Shown here piece by piece: positions 1 to 10,309 of a stretch of 64,000 nucleotides of DNA. Made by a program: the position numbers and the translations under genes. Position 1 is the first letter of the stretch. Every line of letters begins with the position of its first letter. The notes under the pieces were generated by a model. That model saw nothing but the letters and a program-made list of their open reading frames with translations. It was not told the origin of the DNA and searched no databases. The DNA is from Ambrosia x helenae (lineage: Eukaryota; Streptophyta; Magnoliopsida; Asterales; Asteraceae): contig CM061231.1 in assembly GCA_030844895.1 (NCBI GenBank), forward strand, positions 28,529,149-28,593,148, read 5' to 3'.

Positions 1-427
1 AACGATGAAGGCAACCTGAAACGACATGAACATTTATAACCTTTCTGTACCTGTGGCCAAAAGAACCTGATAAAGGCTGTATGTAACATCGCAAAATTTT
101 CAGATTCTAATACGTATATTACTTTCGTTCATACGGTGTCTAAGTTTTTCCGACCAACTTATATATATATATATATATGTATGTATATAATAATAATAAT
201 AATAATAAATCTGAATTTAAAAATAAATAAATAAATTTATAAACCTATCATTTTATTTCCTAAATCATAACTAGAATAACAACTAACCTATAACCCAACC
301 CAACACCCCTAGCCCAACACTAACCCCAATCCTAGCCCACCTGAAAACCTGAGCCCAGTCCAATAGCCCATCCCTGATCTGGCCCAACTGCTCCTCCCCT
401 TTGTACGATTTAAAAACAAAAAGGTTT

Positions 428-510
428 TTGTTCCAGCCGGGTCTCAAACCGGACCACCTTCCACACACACACACGTAAACAACCACCTGCTCCAGACTTC
501 CTTGTTGGTT
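428..510 (-). other. tRNA-like promoter module inside solo LTR A, minus strand
   Basis: Read on the minus strand this holds a degenerate A box (GGAGCAGGTGGTTG) and a B-box-like GGTTTGAGACCC. The corresponding place in the other solo LTR (about 61471-61537) has better A and B boxes, so the module looks like an inherited part of the LTR. It does not fold obviously into an intact tRNA and is not called as a tRNA gene. Confidence 0.45.
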
Positions 511-1132
511 TAAACCCAACTTAAATAATATATAAGCCCATCCTAACTCCTCCCTTTCCCTTCCCCTTCGTCGTGCAGCAGCAGCTATGAACATAGTTAT
601 TTTTTTTTTTTTATTCTTTTTCAATTTTGACCATACAATTCACGCGTCTAAATTTATTTATGGATTGATAACGTGATTACCGGCCTCGTTCATCCATGAT
701 TACACGTTTATTACTAATTATCGTTGACCAATTAGTATAATTACGCGTTTAGACTTTAATAATTTGTCAAACTTTCCAATTAACCTAACCATCGAACCAC
801 ACTATAAATTGATCTACTGCGAACGTTCACAACTCGCTCACATATCTCTCTTAACCTCCAATTATTCTGAAACACTCTGATAATTATCATCCTCATCGTT
901 GTTTGACTTTTGCTTTGACTAGGCATTCACCAACGAATCAACACTGTGAGTTAAATTGTTTTTGTGGGTTTTGTTAGTCGGCAACCATACAACATAAACC
1001 CTAACAATAATCGGGTTCAAAATGTTTGGTTTGTCTGATTGAGAAATCTAGGGTTCATACCTTGTAATTTGGGGATAAACTCGATTTAATATTGCGTATA
1101 TAATTATTATTATACGGGATTCATCACAACCA

Positions 1133-1206
1133 CTGGCCTAGGCCAAGTGGTTGTGACCGTGCACTATAACCCAAGGCTCCCGGGTTCGATTCCTGCTGGG
1201 CGTCCC
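1133..1206 (+). other. tRNA-like (Pol III A/B box) module inside solo LTR A
   Basis: It contains GGCCAAGTGGTTGTGAC, which resembles an A box, and a perfect B box GGTTCGATTCC at 1183-1193. The first half (CACAACCACTGGCCTAGGCCAAGTGGTTGTG) is also a strong palindrome. The same module is at 62153-62228 in solo LTR B. It therefore predates the separation of the two LTRs and is not a recent SINE insertion. Confidence 0.6.
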
Positions 1207-2999
1207 CTTTTTCCACTCCTTTTAACTCTTTTTTTGAAACCAAATTATAGATATATATTACATTTAAATTTGTAAATTCATTTTTAATTATTAAAACTTT
1301 CTTATAAATTCTAAAAAAATTATCCTTAACAAAACAGATGTCAAAGTTTTATTTACAACTTTTATTTTTCTGAAATTCATTTATTTAATATTTATAATAA
1401 TTAAATCAATATTATACTATTATATTTATAAAAATCCATTAAAATATCAAAACAACTTTATTAAATTCTACAAAAATTATTCCATGTTTATACAATGTTA
1501 AGCTTTACTGAAATAATTTTTAATTCAGTAAAATCATTTATTTTATATTTTTAATCAATTTTTGTTAGATTTAATCATAATTAAATCATAATAAATTCAA
1601 TTTTCATTGTTTTTGCACCAAAATTTTATACAATTTATTTTTAAATATTTAGAACAGAAATATGATTTTTTAAAATAGAAATTCTTTAATTTTAGTATTT
1701 TTGAATATTAAAGTTAAATACTGGCAATTTGTAATAAATAGATTTAAAAATCTATTTTAAAGGAAATAATTTTATAAAAATTATTTTTATACTTCAAATG
1801 CATTATTGTAAACATTCTATATTCAAATGTTATAAAAAGACTTTCTTTTATTTAATTTTCATATTTCTCTTTATTTAATTGACATTTTATTTTAAATTCA
1901 ACAATTGGTTATCCCCAAATCGAAACCCTAGGATATACTTATAAACTAGTTAGACTTAGACTTATTTGTTGCCTTATACATAGGGTAACACTTGGCAAAC
2001 TATTGGGCTACACTTATACTATTTCTCAATACCAAAAACTATACCAAGGTGAGTTTACGTAATCCTGTTTATGCGATTCTTTATACTTGCAACAATTTTA
2101 AGCAATTCAACATATATGTCTAGTAGTAAACTTTATTGCCTCATGTATTAGTCAACAGTTTCAACGAGTTTCAACGAGTTTCAACATTTACATAATCATT
2201 AGCTATGGCCAAGCCGGCGATACTCAATAATAGATCTATTGGATTGACAACCCCACCCGGATACGTGTACCTCCTACATAGGTCACGTGGGTGATTGTTA
2301 TCGTTCAACATATTACTAAGGTGAACCGTAGATGACGGGATGGACCTAAACTAGTCGGAGGTTTGATTATGTCAACATATTATACTATTCATGTAGACTT
2401 AAATTTACGATAGACATACGAATTGCTAGACTTTTATACTTAAACTATTTGCTTAACATGGGTTATGTATTCTCACCAACTTCTAGTTGACCCCCCCCCC
2501 CCATTTTTTACAACTCAACAGGTGATAATGATGCTTGAAGATTAGAGTATTTATGAAGAAAATAAGGAGTCTATGCATGCTTGATTCTTGTGTGATGTAT
2601 TAGATTTCCACATTCAAACTCTTATGTATTTCAATTTTTGGATATTTACAATTTAATATTTATTTCAATTAAAATTTGGATTACCATGTGCTACTGTATA
2701 CTCATCAATACGTGACACCTCGATGTTTCCGCCATCGGTTGGGGTGTTACACTGTACACGAGTATAATCAAACAAGGGTTGCCCTGAGGTTGATTAGCTT
2801 GAATCTCTCTGATCCATGGTATCCACTAACCGTAGCGATCATTATAGTTATTTGGACTGTTGCTAAATTAGTTAAACAAAAGCTTAAATTATACAGTTAT
2901 TTGGAATATTCTTGATCATTACAGTGAGATTGATAACTTCTCTATGGAAGTAACAAATTCAAAACAGAGGTAGGTTTGCCAGAGGGTCACTATTCATAC

Positions 3000-3080
3000 A
3001 TAAGAGAAGAGATAATAACATATGAGCTACAACGACGTCGTATTTTGGAAGCTGAAGTTCGGAGAGAACTAAATATTCGG
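3000..3080 (+). pseudogene. Fragment of a plant zinc-finger-type gene (basic helical segment)
   Basis: An open 27-codon segment starts IREEIITYELQ and continues with an RRRILEAEVRREL segment. From memory this resembles the charged helical region of plant matrin-type/C2H2 zinc-finger proteins, which carry a similar ELEKERIREEI-EAEVRREL pattern. Related pieces recur at 5526-5594, and repeated non-coding pieces surround them (CTCTCTGATCCATGGTATCC near 2805, 3568 and 5641). I infer a gene fragment multiplied and rearranged here. The family assignment is tentative. Confidence 0.4.
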
Positions 3081-4140
3081 TTGTTGATTTTCTTCTCTAT
3101 ACAGAGTGACGATAGGCGTTTTCGATTTCCAAATGAATCAACGACTTAAACTTGACATCATCAACCACGTATAGTCAAATATTTATTCTCCATATCCATA
3201 CCTTGTTTCAAGTATCTTGTAAAATTCATTTCGTCTTCAAGACTCCTATGAGTCAACAAAGGTTGACTTTTTTGAGCATTAACAATGACTATATTACATT
3301 ATTATTATTATTATTATTTTATTATATTTGTAATTTAGTTCCTTTGTTTTATTATTATAATAATTTGTTATTATCAAGAATCGGAAATTAGTAAAACGAT
3401 TTAATAAATCATTGCTCAGACGTTAGGGTTTGATAAACACAAAACTTATTATTTATAAAGCAACAAAAACACAAATCGTACCGTGAAATAAAGAGAGGCC
3501 CATTAGGAGTGCCGTGGAGGAAGATCGTCGGTTTGCTGTAGTCGATGATTAGCTTGAAATCAATCTCTCTGATCCATGGTATCCACTATCAGGTTGTCTT
3601 CATCGTTGACCGCTATCTCTCGGATAACAACTGAAAAGTTGTCTTCAATGATTCTAAAAAACTTGAAAGTAATTACACCGGCTTGAGATATGAGTTTGAT
3701 TATTATCGTATTTGCAACTTAGTTCCTTTCTCTCGAAAAACAATCCGATTGTTAAAAGTATCAAGACTATGAAATTAGTAAAACAACTGAATTTTACTTG
3801 CTTGCATGAAAAGTTATTTTTAAATGTTTGGACTACACTCATACAAACCACTTTGCGATTAATGCTCTAGTTTTTGTTGTTTTTGATGTGGAAACGGTTT
3901 TTCTTTATCCATGGTATGTGCATCATCAAGGTACTTTAAAGGATCCATGTTTGAGGGAAAATGAAGAGTGGGATGTTAATGTGATTGGTTTATAGTGTAT
4001 ATATATGATTATTTAAAGGGTGGGAAATGTGCCTAGGGAGTTACGTGCATTATCTAGTATTGAAACTTGTGATTAAATAATATATTAATACATCAATGGA
4101 CTACACTCACGGTATGTGCATCACGTATTTTCATTCTTTC

Positions 4141-4285
4141 CTTGATCTGCAATATTTGAAAATTATCATTTCTTGACATGCTTGGTAACACCTTGATCTG
4201 CAATATTTGAAAATTATCATTTCTTGACATGCTTGGTAACACCTTGATCTGTAATATCTGAAAATTATCATTTCTCGAAAAGTAA
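4141..4285 (+). repeat. Short tandem repeat, about 51-bp unit, 2.8 copies
   Basis: Units starting CTTGATCTGCAATATTTG begin at 4141, 4192 and 4243. The first two copies are essentially identical and the third is partial and diverged. No coding content is visible. Confidence 0.8.
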
Positions 4286-4339
4286 TTAAAAACACTTAAA
4301 AATGAATTAAAAACAATTGTTGCGAGTTAGGTTTAGTCG

Positions 4340-4897
4340 GAGGACCACGTACAATGATTCATCAAAGTTGTACAAAACTGGATGTTTGTACTGGAAAACC
4401 AAAACGAGCAATAAACGAAGCGAAACGGGAGATATAATTTTCTTGGCTTGGAAACAACTTAAAAGAACCGAAAATGAATTAAAATTATTTTTTGGTGATT
4501 AACAGATAATTTTAAAGAATTAAAAGAAATTCAATTTTTTTTAGAAAAATGCCAAAACGCCTCGCTTTGGTCAAAGCGAGGCGCCTGGTTGCCTCGCTTT
4601 GGCCAAAGCTAGGCTGTTTGTGCCTAGATTTGGCCAAAGCGAGGCAAGCAAACGCCTCGCTTTGACCAAAGCGAGGCGTTTTGGCATTTTTCTAAAAAAA
4701 ATTGAATTTCTTTTAATTCTTTAAAATTATCTGTTAATCACCAAAAAATAATTTTAATTCATTTTTGGTTCTTTTAAGTTGTTTCCAAGCCAAGAAAATC
4801 ATATCTTTCCGTTTCGCTTCGTTTATTGCTCGTTTTGGTTTTCTAGTAAAAACATCCAGCTTTGTACAACTTTGAGGAATCATTGTACGTGGTCCTC
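4340..4897. repeat. 558-bp foldback (long near-perfect inverted repeat)
   Basis: The left end GAGGACCACGTACAATG (4340-4356) is the exact reverse complement of 4881-4897. The two arms of about 270 bp stay complementary almost base for base to a centre near 4618, with only about ten mismatches that I noticed. Nested inside are shorter palindromes built on CCTCGCTTTGGTCAAAGCGAGG. No TSD or transposase was found. It could be a foldback/MITE-like element or an inverted duplication. A transcript would form a very long hairpin. Confidence 0.85.
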
Positions 4898-5089
4898 AAA
4901 TACTTTCACATTATATATTAAATACTTTCACATTATATTATCAATTTAACATTCGAAATACTTTAACCGAACATTAACTAACCATTATTACTCTTTCTAT
5001 CTTATATAGTCTTCTCCAATTCCTATATAATATTCCTTAACTTTCTCTCTTCCCCTTCTCTAACCCTCCATGCAAATCATCCAAACAAC

Positions 5090-5224
5090 ATGGAACCAGA
5101 TACAAAACAAGCATATATGGGAAGTCAAAACTCTATGACAAGTTGGTCAATCTATGATCCCAATTCTGTCAAAGAAGATGTATTCACCATTTCAAACGAT
5201 TTGCCTCCTTTTGAATTCAGGTAG
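5090..5224 (+). CDS. Possible first exon or short ORF, 44 aa, unrecognised
   Basis: An ATG at 5090 follows a pyrimidine-rich leader, with a TATATAA-like box near 5020. It opens 44 codons rich in Ser/Asn/Asp and ending PPFEFR, then TAG. A donor-like CAG|GTAGTA sits exactly at the end (5221), so it may be a first exon whose downstream exons are the scrambled fragments at 5526-5594 and 3000-3080. I do not recognise the protein. Confidence 0.25.
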   Translation: MEPDTKQAYMGSQNSMTSWSIYDPNSVKEDVFTISNDLPPFEFR

Positions 5225-5525
5225 TACTAGTTAAGGGATTGTCAAAGACCGATCGAACATCTTTTTGTTTGTTTGTTTGCTTGAATGTCTATGGAAACAA
5301 CAATGGATTTGTCAAAAGCAACTGTGAAGATCAAGATCAAGAAGAACAGTACGGTCAACGATGAAGTTGTGTTGTATGTATAAAATAGTGAATAATTGTA
5401 GTGTGTTCGGTGCAGTCGACGAACATCATTCAAAATTTCAACTTCCCGTTCAGGTGCTTAAGTCCACCTTGCACCGGCTTGAGATATGAGTTTAATTAGC
5501 TTAAATCTCTCTGATCCATGATATG

Positions 5526-5594
5526 AGAGCAATAATCCATCGAGAACTTGAGAAAGAGAGAATAAGAGAAGAGATAATAACATATGAGCTACAA
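5526..5594 (+). pseudogene. Second fragment of the zinc-finger-type gene
   Basis: The open segment reads RAIIHRELEKERIREEIIT then YELQ. Its second half is identical to the start of the fragment at 3000-3080, so the two are overlapping copies of one ancestral exon. It is surrounded by other duplicated blocks, such as GTCTTCATCGTTGACCGC at 3597 and 5674. No intact gene can be assembled from the window. Confidence 0.4.
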
Positions 5595-6157
5595 CATAAC
5601 TTGCACCGACTTGAGATATGGGTTTAATTAGCTTGAATCTCTCTGATCCATGGTATCCGGTTGTTTTCAGGTTGTCTTCATCGTTGACCGCTATCTCTCG
5701 GATAACAACTGAAAAGTTGTCTCATTAATTCCAAAACCTAAAGAGAAAATATCATCTCAGTGAGATTGATAACTTCTCTATGGAAGTTGCTACAATAGTT
5801 AAACAAAAGCTGAAATTGAACAGTTATTTGGAATGTTTCTGATCATTACAGTTATGCCTTTTTTGGTGAAATGAACTTGAAGAAATGATTTGGTGGATCT
5901 ATCATGAGTTAAACAAAAGCTGAAATTGGACGGTTATTTGGAATGTTCCTGATCATTACTTTTCATGCAAGCAAGTAAAATTCAGTTGTTGGACAGTGAG
6001 ATTGATAACTGGACAGGTTAGCCAAACCATACGAGGGTGATCCAAAGGAAATTCAGGTTAGCTAGACGTTTGTCAAAAGAACATTTTTTATAATAATTAT
6101 ATTAAAAAAAACAAAAAACTAACTCAAAAGACCAAAAAAAAAAAAAAAAATTTGATC

Positions 6158-6193
6158 CGAAGCGCCTCGCTTAGGCCTAAGCGAGGCGCTTCG
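6158..6193. repeat. Perfect 36-bp palindrome
   Basis: CGAAGCGCCTCGCTTAGG is followed immediately by its exact reverse complement. A nearly identical palindrome lies 89 bp further on. The GCCTCGCTT core is shared with the foldback at 4340-4897. Confidence 0.95.
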
Positions 6194-6246
6194 AATTAAA
6201 AATCAGCTTTTTCTACCCCCTCGTACTGACCTCCTCGAAATGAGTT

Positions 6247-6282
6247 CAAAGCGCCTCGCTTAGGCCTAAGCGAGGCGCTTTG
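6247..6282. repeat. Second perfect 36-bp palindrome
   Basis: CAAAGCGCCTCGCTTAGG is followed by its exact reverse complement. It differs from the first palindrome only in compensating outer bases (CGAA to CAAA on one side, TTCG to TTTG on the other). The paired change may reflect gene conversion or copying of a hairpin. Confidence 0.95.
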
Positions 6283-6429
6283 AGGGGGTGAAAATAGAAG
6301 GTGGGGGGTGCCAATAGACCGGGCCTTTTTTTACCTATTGGATTGACAAAGGAATAAAGGATAAAAGTCATAAAACTGTTTACATATGTTTAGGTGAAGT
6401 AATGTGGACTGTGGAGAAGACTAGAAATT

Positions 6430-6832
6430 CATCATCATCGTCGTCATCATCATCATCATCATACTCAGTTAATCCCACCTATAGCAAAGTTAAGGTAGGG
6501 TCTGAGGAGGGTACGATGTAGACAGCCTTGCCTCTAGCCCTAAGGATAGAGAGGCTGCTTCGAGTGAGACCCCCGACTCGATGTGGTTTGGTATCAAGCC
6601 TTGGACATAAGGCACAGAACACTCAGTAATCGAGACAAACCCAATCAGTGAATGTACCCCTTTGTCTTTTGGCTATCCACGCCACCATATGATGCATGAT
6701 TAACCGTCCGTCGTTTTTAACGTTATTTTCACGAAATTAGTAAAATAACGTTAAAACTAGTGCAACTTTACTTTTGCCCCCCAAAGGCCACACATATATA
6801 CATTATATGCGTAAAACCGTAAGCGGGGCTGA
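6430..6832 (-). mobile_element. Non-LTR retroelement fragment with (ATG)n tail
   Basis: Read on the minus strand, the body ends in a (GAT/ATG)n tail, seen here as (CAT)n from 6430. The 16-bp sequence GAGAAGACTAGAAATT is duplicated at 6414-6429 and 6833-6848, the TSD expected of target-primed retrotransposition. The 3' body (CTCTACC...CTTACC...TTTGCTATAGGTGGGATTAACTGAGTATG pattern) recurs at 7010-7138 and 27374-27569. Short microsatellite tails are typical of RTE-clade LINEs and their SINEs, and that assignment is an inference. Confidence 0.7.
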
Positions 6833-6910
6833 GAGAAGACTAGAAATTAAAAATGTTATAGAAGAGGAGGGGAACAGATATCTATTCTACATTCATGTGT
6901 ATATGGACCG

Positions 6911-7138
6911 GATCCTATCAGAACTTCGCAGTTAAATGTGCTTGGACGAGAGTAGTACTTGGAAGGGTAACCCCCTGGAAAGTCCTCGTGTTGCAACCCT
7001 TTTTTTTTTAACACTGGAAGCAGTCTCTCTATTCTTAGGGGTAGAGGTATGACTGTCTACATCTTACCCTACTCAGTCCCTACCTTAACTTTGCTATAGG
7101 TGAGATTAACTGAGTATGATGATGATGATGATGATGTT
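6911..7138 (+). mobile_element. 5S-rRNA-headed SINE-like element with (ATG)n tail
   Basis: Bases 6911-6999 follow plant 5S rRNA from about nucleotide 31 to the 3' end (GATCC-ATCAGAACT-CGCAGTTAA, GAGAGTAGTACT, AAGTCCTCGTGTTGCA), with scattered substitutions. A T-run follows, then a body shared with the neighbouring (ATG)n element, ending in ATGATGATG. The 11-bp TATATGGACCG is duplicated at 6900-6910 and 7139-7149. The 5S internal promoter region (A box, intermediate element, C box) is covered but mutated. An alternative is a Cassandra-type LTR remnant, but the TSD encloses both the 5S part and the tail. Confidence 0.7.
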
Positions 7139-7458
7139 TATATGGACCGCTAGCAATGACCTGATTTTTAATGGGTTCTTATATTGGCACACCCTCAGTT
7201 ATAAATACACACCTTTGCACACCTATACATGCGCGGTGTATGAGTGTCTGACAATGAATATATTTGTGCCCCCTATAAGCTGGTCATGTAGGTCTATACG
7301 TCGCATATAAAAAGATGTGCAAACAATTTTGAGGTTGTACCATTACCACCACCTTTTTAATAAGGCCAAAATTCATTTATATAGGACTTCTGATAATATT
7401 AAAGTTTAATATTCTGGTATAAATTATGTTGCTCTCTTATTACTTGTTTATGTTGTTT

Positions 7459-10295
7459 GTTTTTTTTTTTTTTTGTTGAACATTAACTTTCATTAAAAAC
7501 CGGCTAGCCCTCAAAACCGAGAACCGCCAAACTAATTACACATATATAACGGATATGAAGCCCAATCTTTCCAAACAATGTTTTTATATTTCGACCGATA
7601 CTTAAGCCATAAAAATGCCTTGGACTTAACCTCAGCCACAACATCCGCCACTTTGGTCTCTTTGTCTTGAAAAATCTTCTCATTCCTAGCGTTCCAAATA
7701 GCCCAAGCCGTAATCATTACGATGCCTCTAACAATCTTTTTCTGCCACTTACCGGCATGCACGTTTTTATATAAGTTCATCAAATCATATAATCATAAGC
7801 AAAGAAGGGACTTAATTTGCACCACTTGCATATCCAACTCACACGCCGTATGCGAAACCACACCCTATCATCAAATGATTCACGTCTTCATCACATAAGC
7901 TGCAAAAGGGACATAGGGAGTCTGGAGTGTTGACTCTACGTCTTCTTAAAGCCACCCGAGTAGGCAGTTTATACCTACCAGCCCTCCACGACAGAAGATT
8001 GATATTTAACGGCACCCAAGCTTCCCATTTGAGCAAAAACCCATTAGCCGCTGTGTTATCAATCCTTAGTAGTCTTTTACAATTGGCCACCGAGAAAGGA
8101 CCCTTGGTCCCATCATTCCAAACCCATCTGTCGTCGCCATCACTGAAGTTAAAACCGTGAAAGAGACGTGATAGGTCCTGCAACTCCGATAATTCTTCAA
8201 CTGTTCTAGGCTGCCTCCTCCAGTTACCTGCAAAAATAAGCCCGTTCTCACTTTGTATAAAACGGTCCATTATCCTGCACCCTTTATAGCGATCCAAACT
8301 ATATAAGCAAGGCCATCGGTTCTTCAAAATGACATCACCAATCCAAATATCAAACCAAAATCGAAGAACATTCCCATTCCCAACCAGCCCTCTAATCAAC
8401 TGTTGAAGCGATTTATCCATGAGACGCATTTTATCCAAAACATTAACGATCGACTTCCAACAACCTGGTATAGAACGCTTGACCGGGAGAAAACTCCAAA
8501 GGCCCCTACCACCATGAATCGATTCAATGATACCCCTCCAATTAGAATTCACCTCGACATTAAATCTCCACGCCCATTTAGCGAGTAACGCCAAATTAAT
8601 ATCCAACATTCTTGAAATACCCAATCCCCCTTCTTTCTTGGTTTTAGTGATCTCATCCCAAGCGATCCAATGCATCTTTTTTAAATCATTAGAACCGGCC
8701 CACAAGAAATTCCTCATAAACCTTTCCATTTGTTCCAACACCAGAACTGGAGCCTTATAGAGTGACAAATAGTAGATTAGTAAACTCGATAGAACCGACT
8801 TAATGAGAGTCAACCTACCACCCATAGATAATATCTTCGCCTTCCAAGAAGAAAGCCTGTTTTGAATGGTTTCAAGGACCGCATTCCAATGGCATACCCG
8901 GTTCATATTGGCTCCGAAACGGATCCCCAGATAATCAAAAGGTAAAGATCCCACCCTACAACCAATAAGAGCCGCCACGCTCTCTACCTCCGTATCAATC
9001 ACACCAATCCCATAAATATAGGATTTATGTAAATTAATTTTCAAACCTGAACACATATGAAACACACGAAGAACTCTGGCCACCTGTTCCACATTACCTC
9101 TAGACCATTCTCCAACAATAAGAGCGTCGTCCGCATAGAATAGATGAGATATCGACTTATCCCCATTCCCAAAATCAATACCTTTAAATTCCCCTAATCC
9201 TACGGCTTTATCAAGTAAACAATGAAGAACCTCCATAACAATCAAGAATAGAAAGGGAGATAATGGGTCACCCTGTCGAACTCCTTTTTCACATTGGAAT
9301 TCAAACGTGGGAGACCCGTTTACCAAAACCGCCGAACGGGCCGAAATAAGAACACCCTTAACCCAAGCGCACCATCTACCCGGGAATCCCATATTATCCA
9401 TAGAAGATAATAAGAACTCCCAATTCACATTATCATACGCCTTTTCAAAATCCAACTTCAATAAAAACGCCCTCTTACCCGTGTTTTTCAACCACCCAAT
9501 GGTCTCGTTGATCAATAGCGGACCATCTAAAATAAATCTCCCTTTAAGGAAAGCTGACTGAGTCCCTGAAATAGTCTTTTCCAACGCAACCTTCATACGA
9601 CTAGAAAAGATCTTAGAAATGACTTTGCTAATGATCCCCACTAAAGTGATGGGCCTATAATCTGACAAACCCACCGGGGTTTTAGACTTGGGAATCAGAG
9701 TAATAAACGATGAGCTACAACCTCTACTAAAAGTCCCATGCTCGTGAAAATCATCACATAACTTGACGAAATCATCTTCTAAATGGCTCCAAAAAAATTT
9801 CACGAATCGGAAATTGAATCCATCCGGCCCCGGGGCTCTATCCGAACCACAATAAAAAGATCGCCTCCTTAATCTCCTCTTTAGAAAACCTCCGAATCAG
9901 ATTATCACCATCCTCCCCAGAAAGGCGCTTCATATTTTCACATCTAACCATAGGCCTATACTTCTTAGTTTCTGCAAAATGTCTTCTAAAGTAACCGAAA
10001 ATTGTCTTTTTAACTAACGTAGGCTTCGATACCCAATCCCCTTCCACCATAATCCCCGGAATCGAGTTAGACGCCTTTCTTCCATTAACAATCCCATGAA
10101 AGAAAGTCGAGTTCTCATCACCATCTATCACCCAACGCACTCTAGATTTTTGTTTTAAATCTCTATTATGGCAAAGATTTAAAAAATCGCCTCCTTAATC
10201 TCCTCTTTAGAAAACCTCCGAATCAGATTATCACCATCCTCCCCAGAAAGGCGCTTCATATTTTCACATCTAACCATAGGCCTATACTTCTTAGT
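7459..10295 (-). pseudogene. LINE (L1-type) retrotransposon, 5'-truncated and broken
   Basis: The minus strand encodes a non-LTR reverse transcriptase. The longest open stretch is 9803-7839 (654 codons). It carries the RT core: SDYRPITLVG, FEKAYDNV, a GVRQGDPLSPFLFL block, the catalytic LFYADDALIV, then GGRLTLIKSVL and a zinc-binding RVT tail (CPFC...HLMIGC). Upstream residues of the same protein lie at 10140-9838 in another frame, so one frameshift separates them near 9845. A further C-terminal piece is at 7783-7532. The apurinic endonuclease domain is missing (5' truncation). A T-run at 7459-7476 is the poly(A) tail. It is not autonomous. Confidence 0.9.
10186..10295. repeat. 110-bp direct duplication of LINE segment 9860-9969
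   Basis: The block from ATCGCCTCCTTAATC to CTTCTTAGT is repeated with no difference that I can see at 9860-9969 and 10186-10295, both in the same orientation. The second copy forms the 5' edge of the LINE remnant. Identity implies a recent duplication, or a rearrangement at integration. Confidence 0.9.
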
Positions 10296-10309
10296 ATTTG
10301 ATTGCAAGA

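Larger units (their letters stand above)
82..2751 (+). mobile_element. Solo LTR, gypsy-like, 2.67 kb (copy A)
   Basis: It begins TGTAACATC and ends GGGGTGTTACA, and is flanked by the perfect 5-bp target duplication CTGTA at 77-81 and 2752-2756. No internal coding region follows, so this is a solo LTR left by LTR-LTR recombination. It is clearly related along its length to the LTR at 61103-63730. A TATAAAT box lies at 803-809. A donor-like AAG|GTGAGTTTAC (GT at 2049) and an acceptor-like AACAG|G (AG at 2520-2521) match the same signals in the chromovirus LTR further along. tRNA-like modules occur on both strands. The lineage is inferred as Ty3/gypsy, near Tekay, from shared U5 motifs. Confidence 0.85.

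Noticed and set aside
283..624. A 113-codon open frame on the minus strand in solo LTR A
   Set aside because: Low-complexity Lys/Gly/Arg-rich translation of LTR sequence, with no counterpart in solo LTR B.
1133..1206. A true tRNA gene (also 61471-61537 and 62153-62228)
   Set aside because: Only A and B boxes are recognisable. A full cloverleaf with an acceptor stem and anticodon loop is not evident, and the sequences are shared parts of LTRs.
4141..4285. CRISPR-like array
   Set aside because: It is a simple tandem repeat with no spacers, in plant DNA.
6911..6999. A functional 5S rRNA gene
   Set aside because: It lacks the first 30 nucleotides, has many substitutions, is a single copy, and lies inside a TSD-bounded element.
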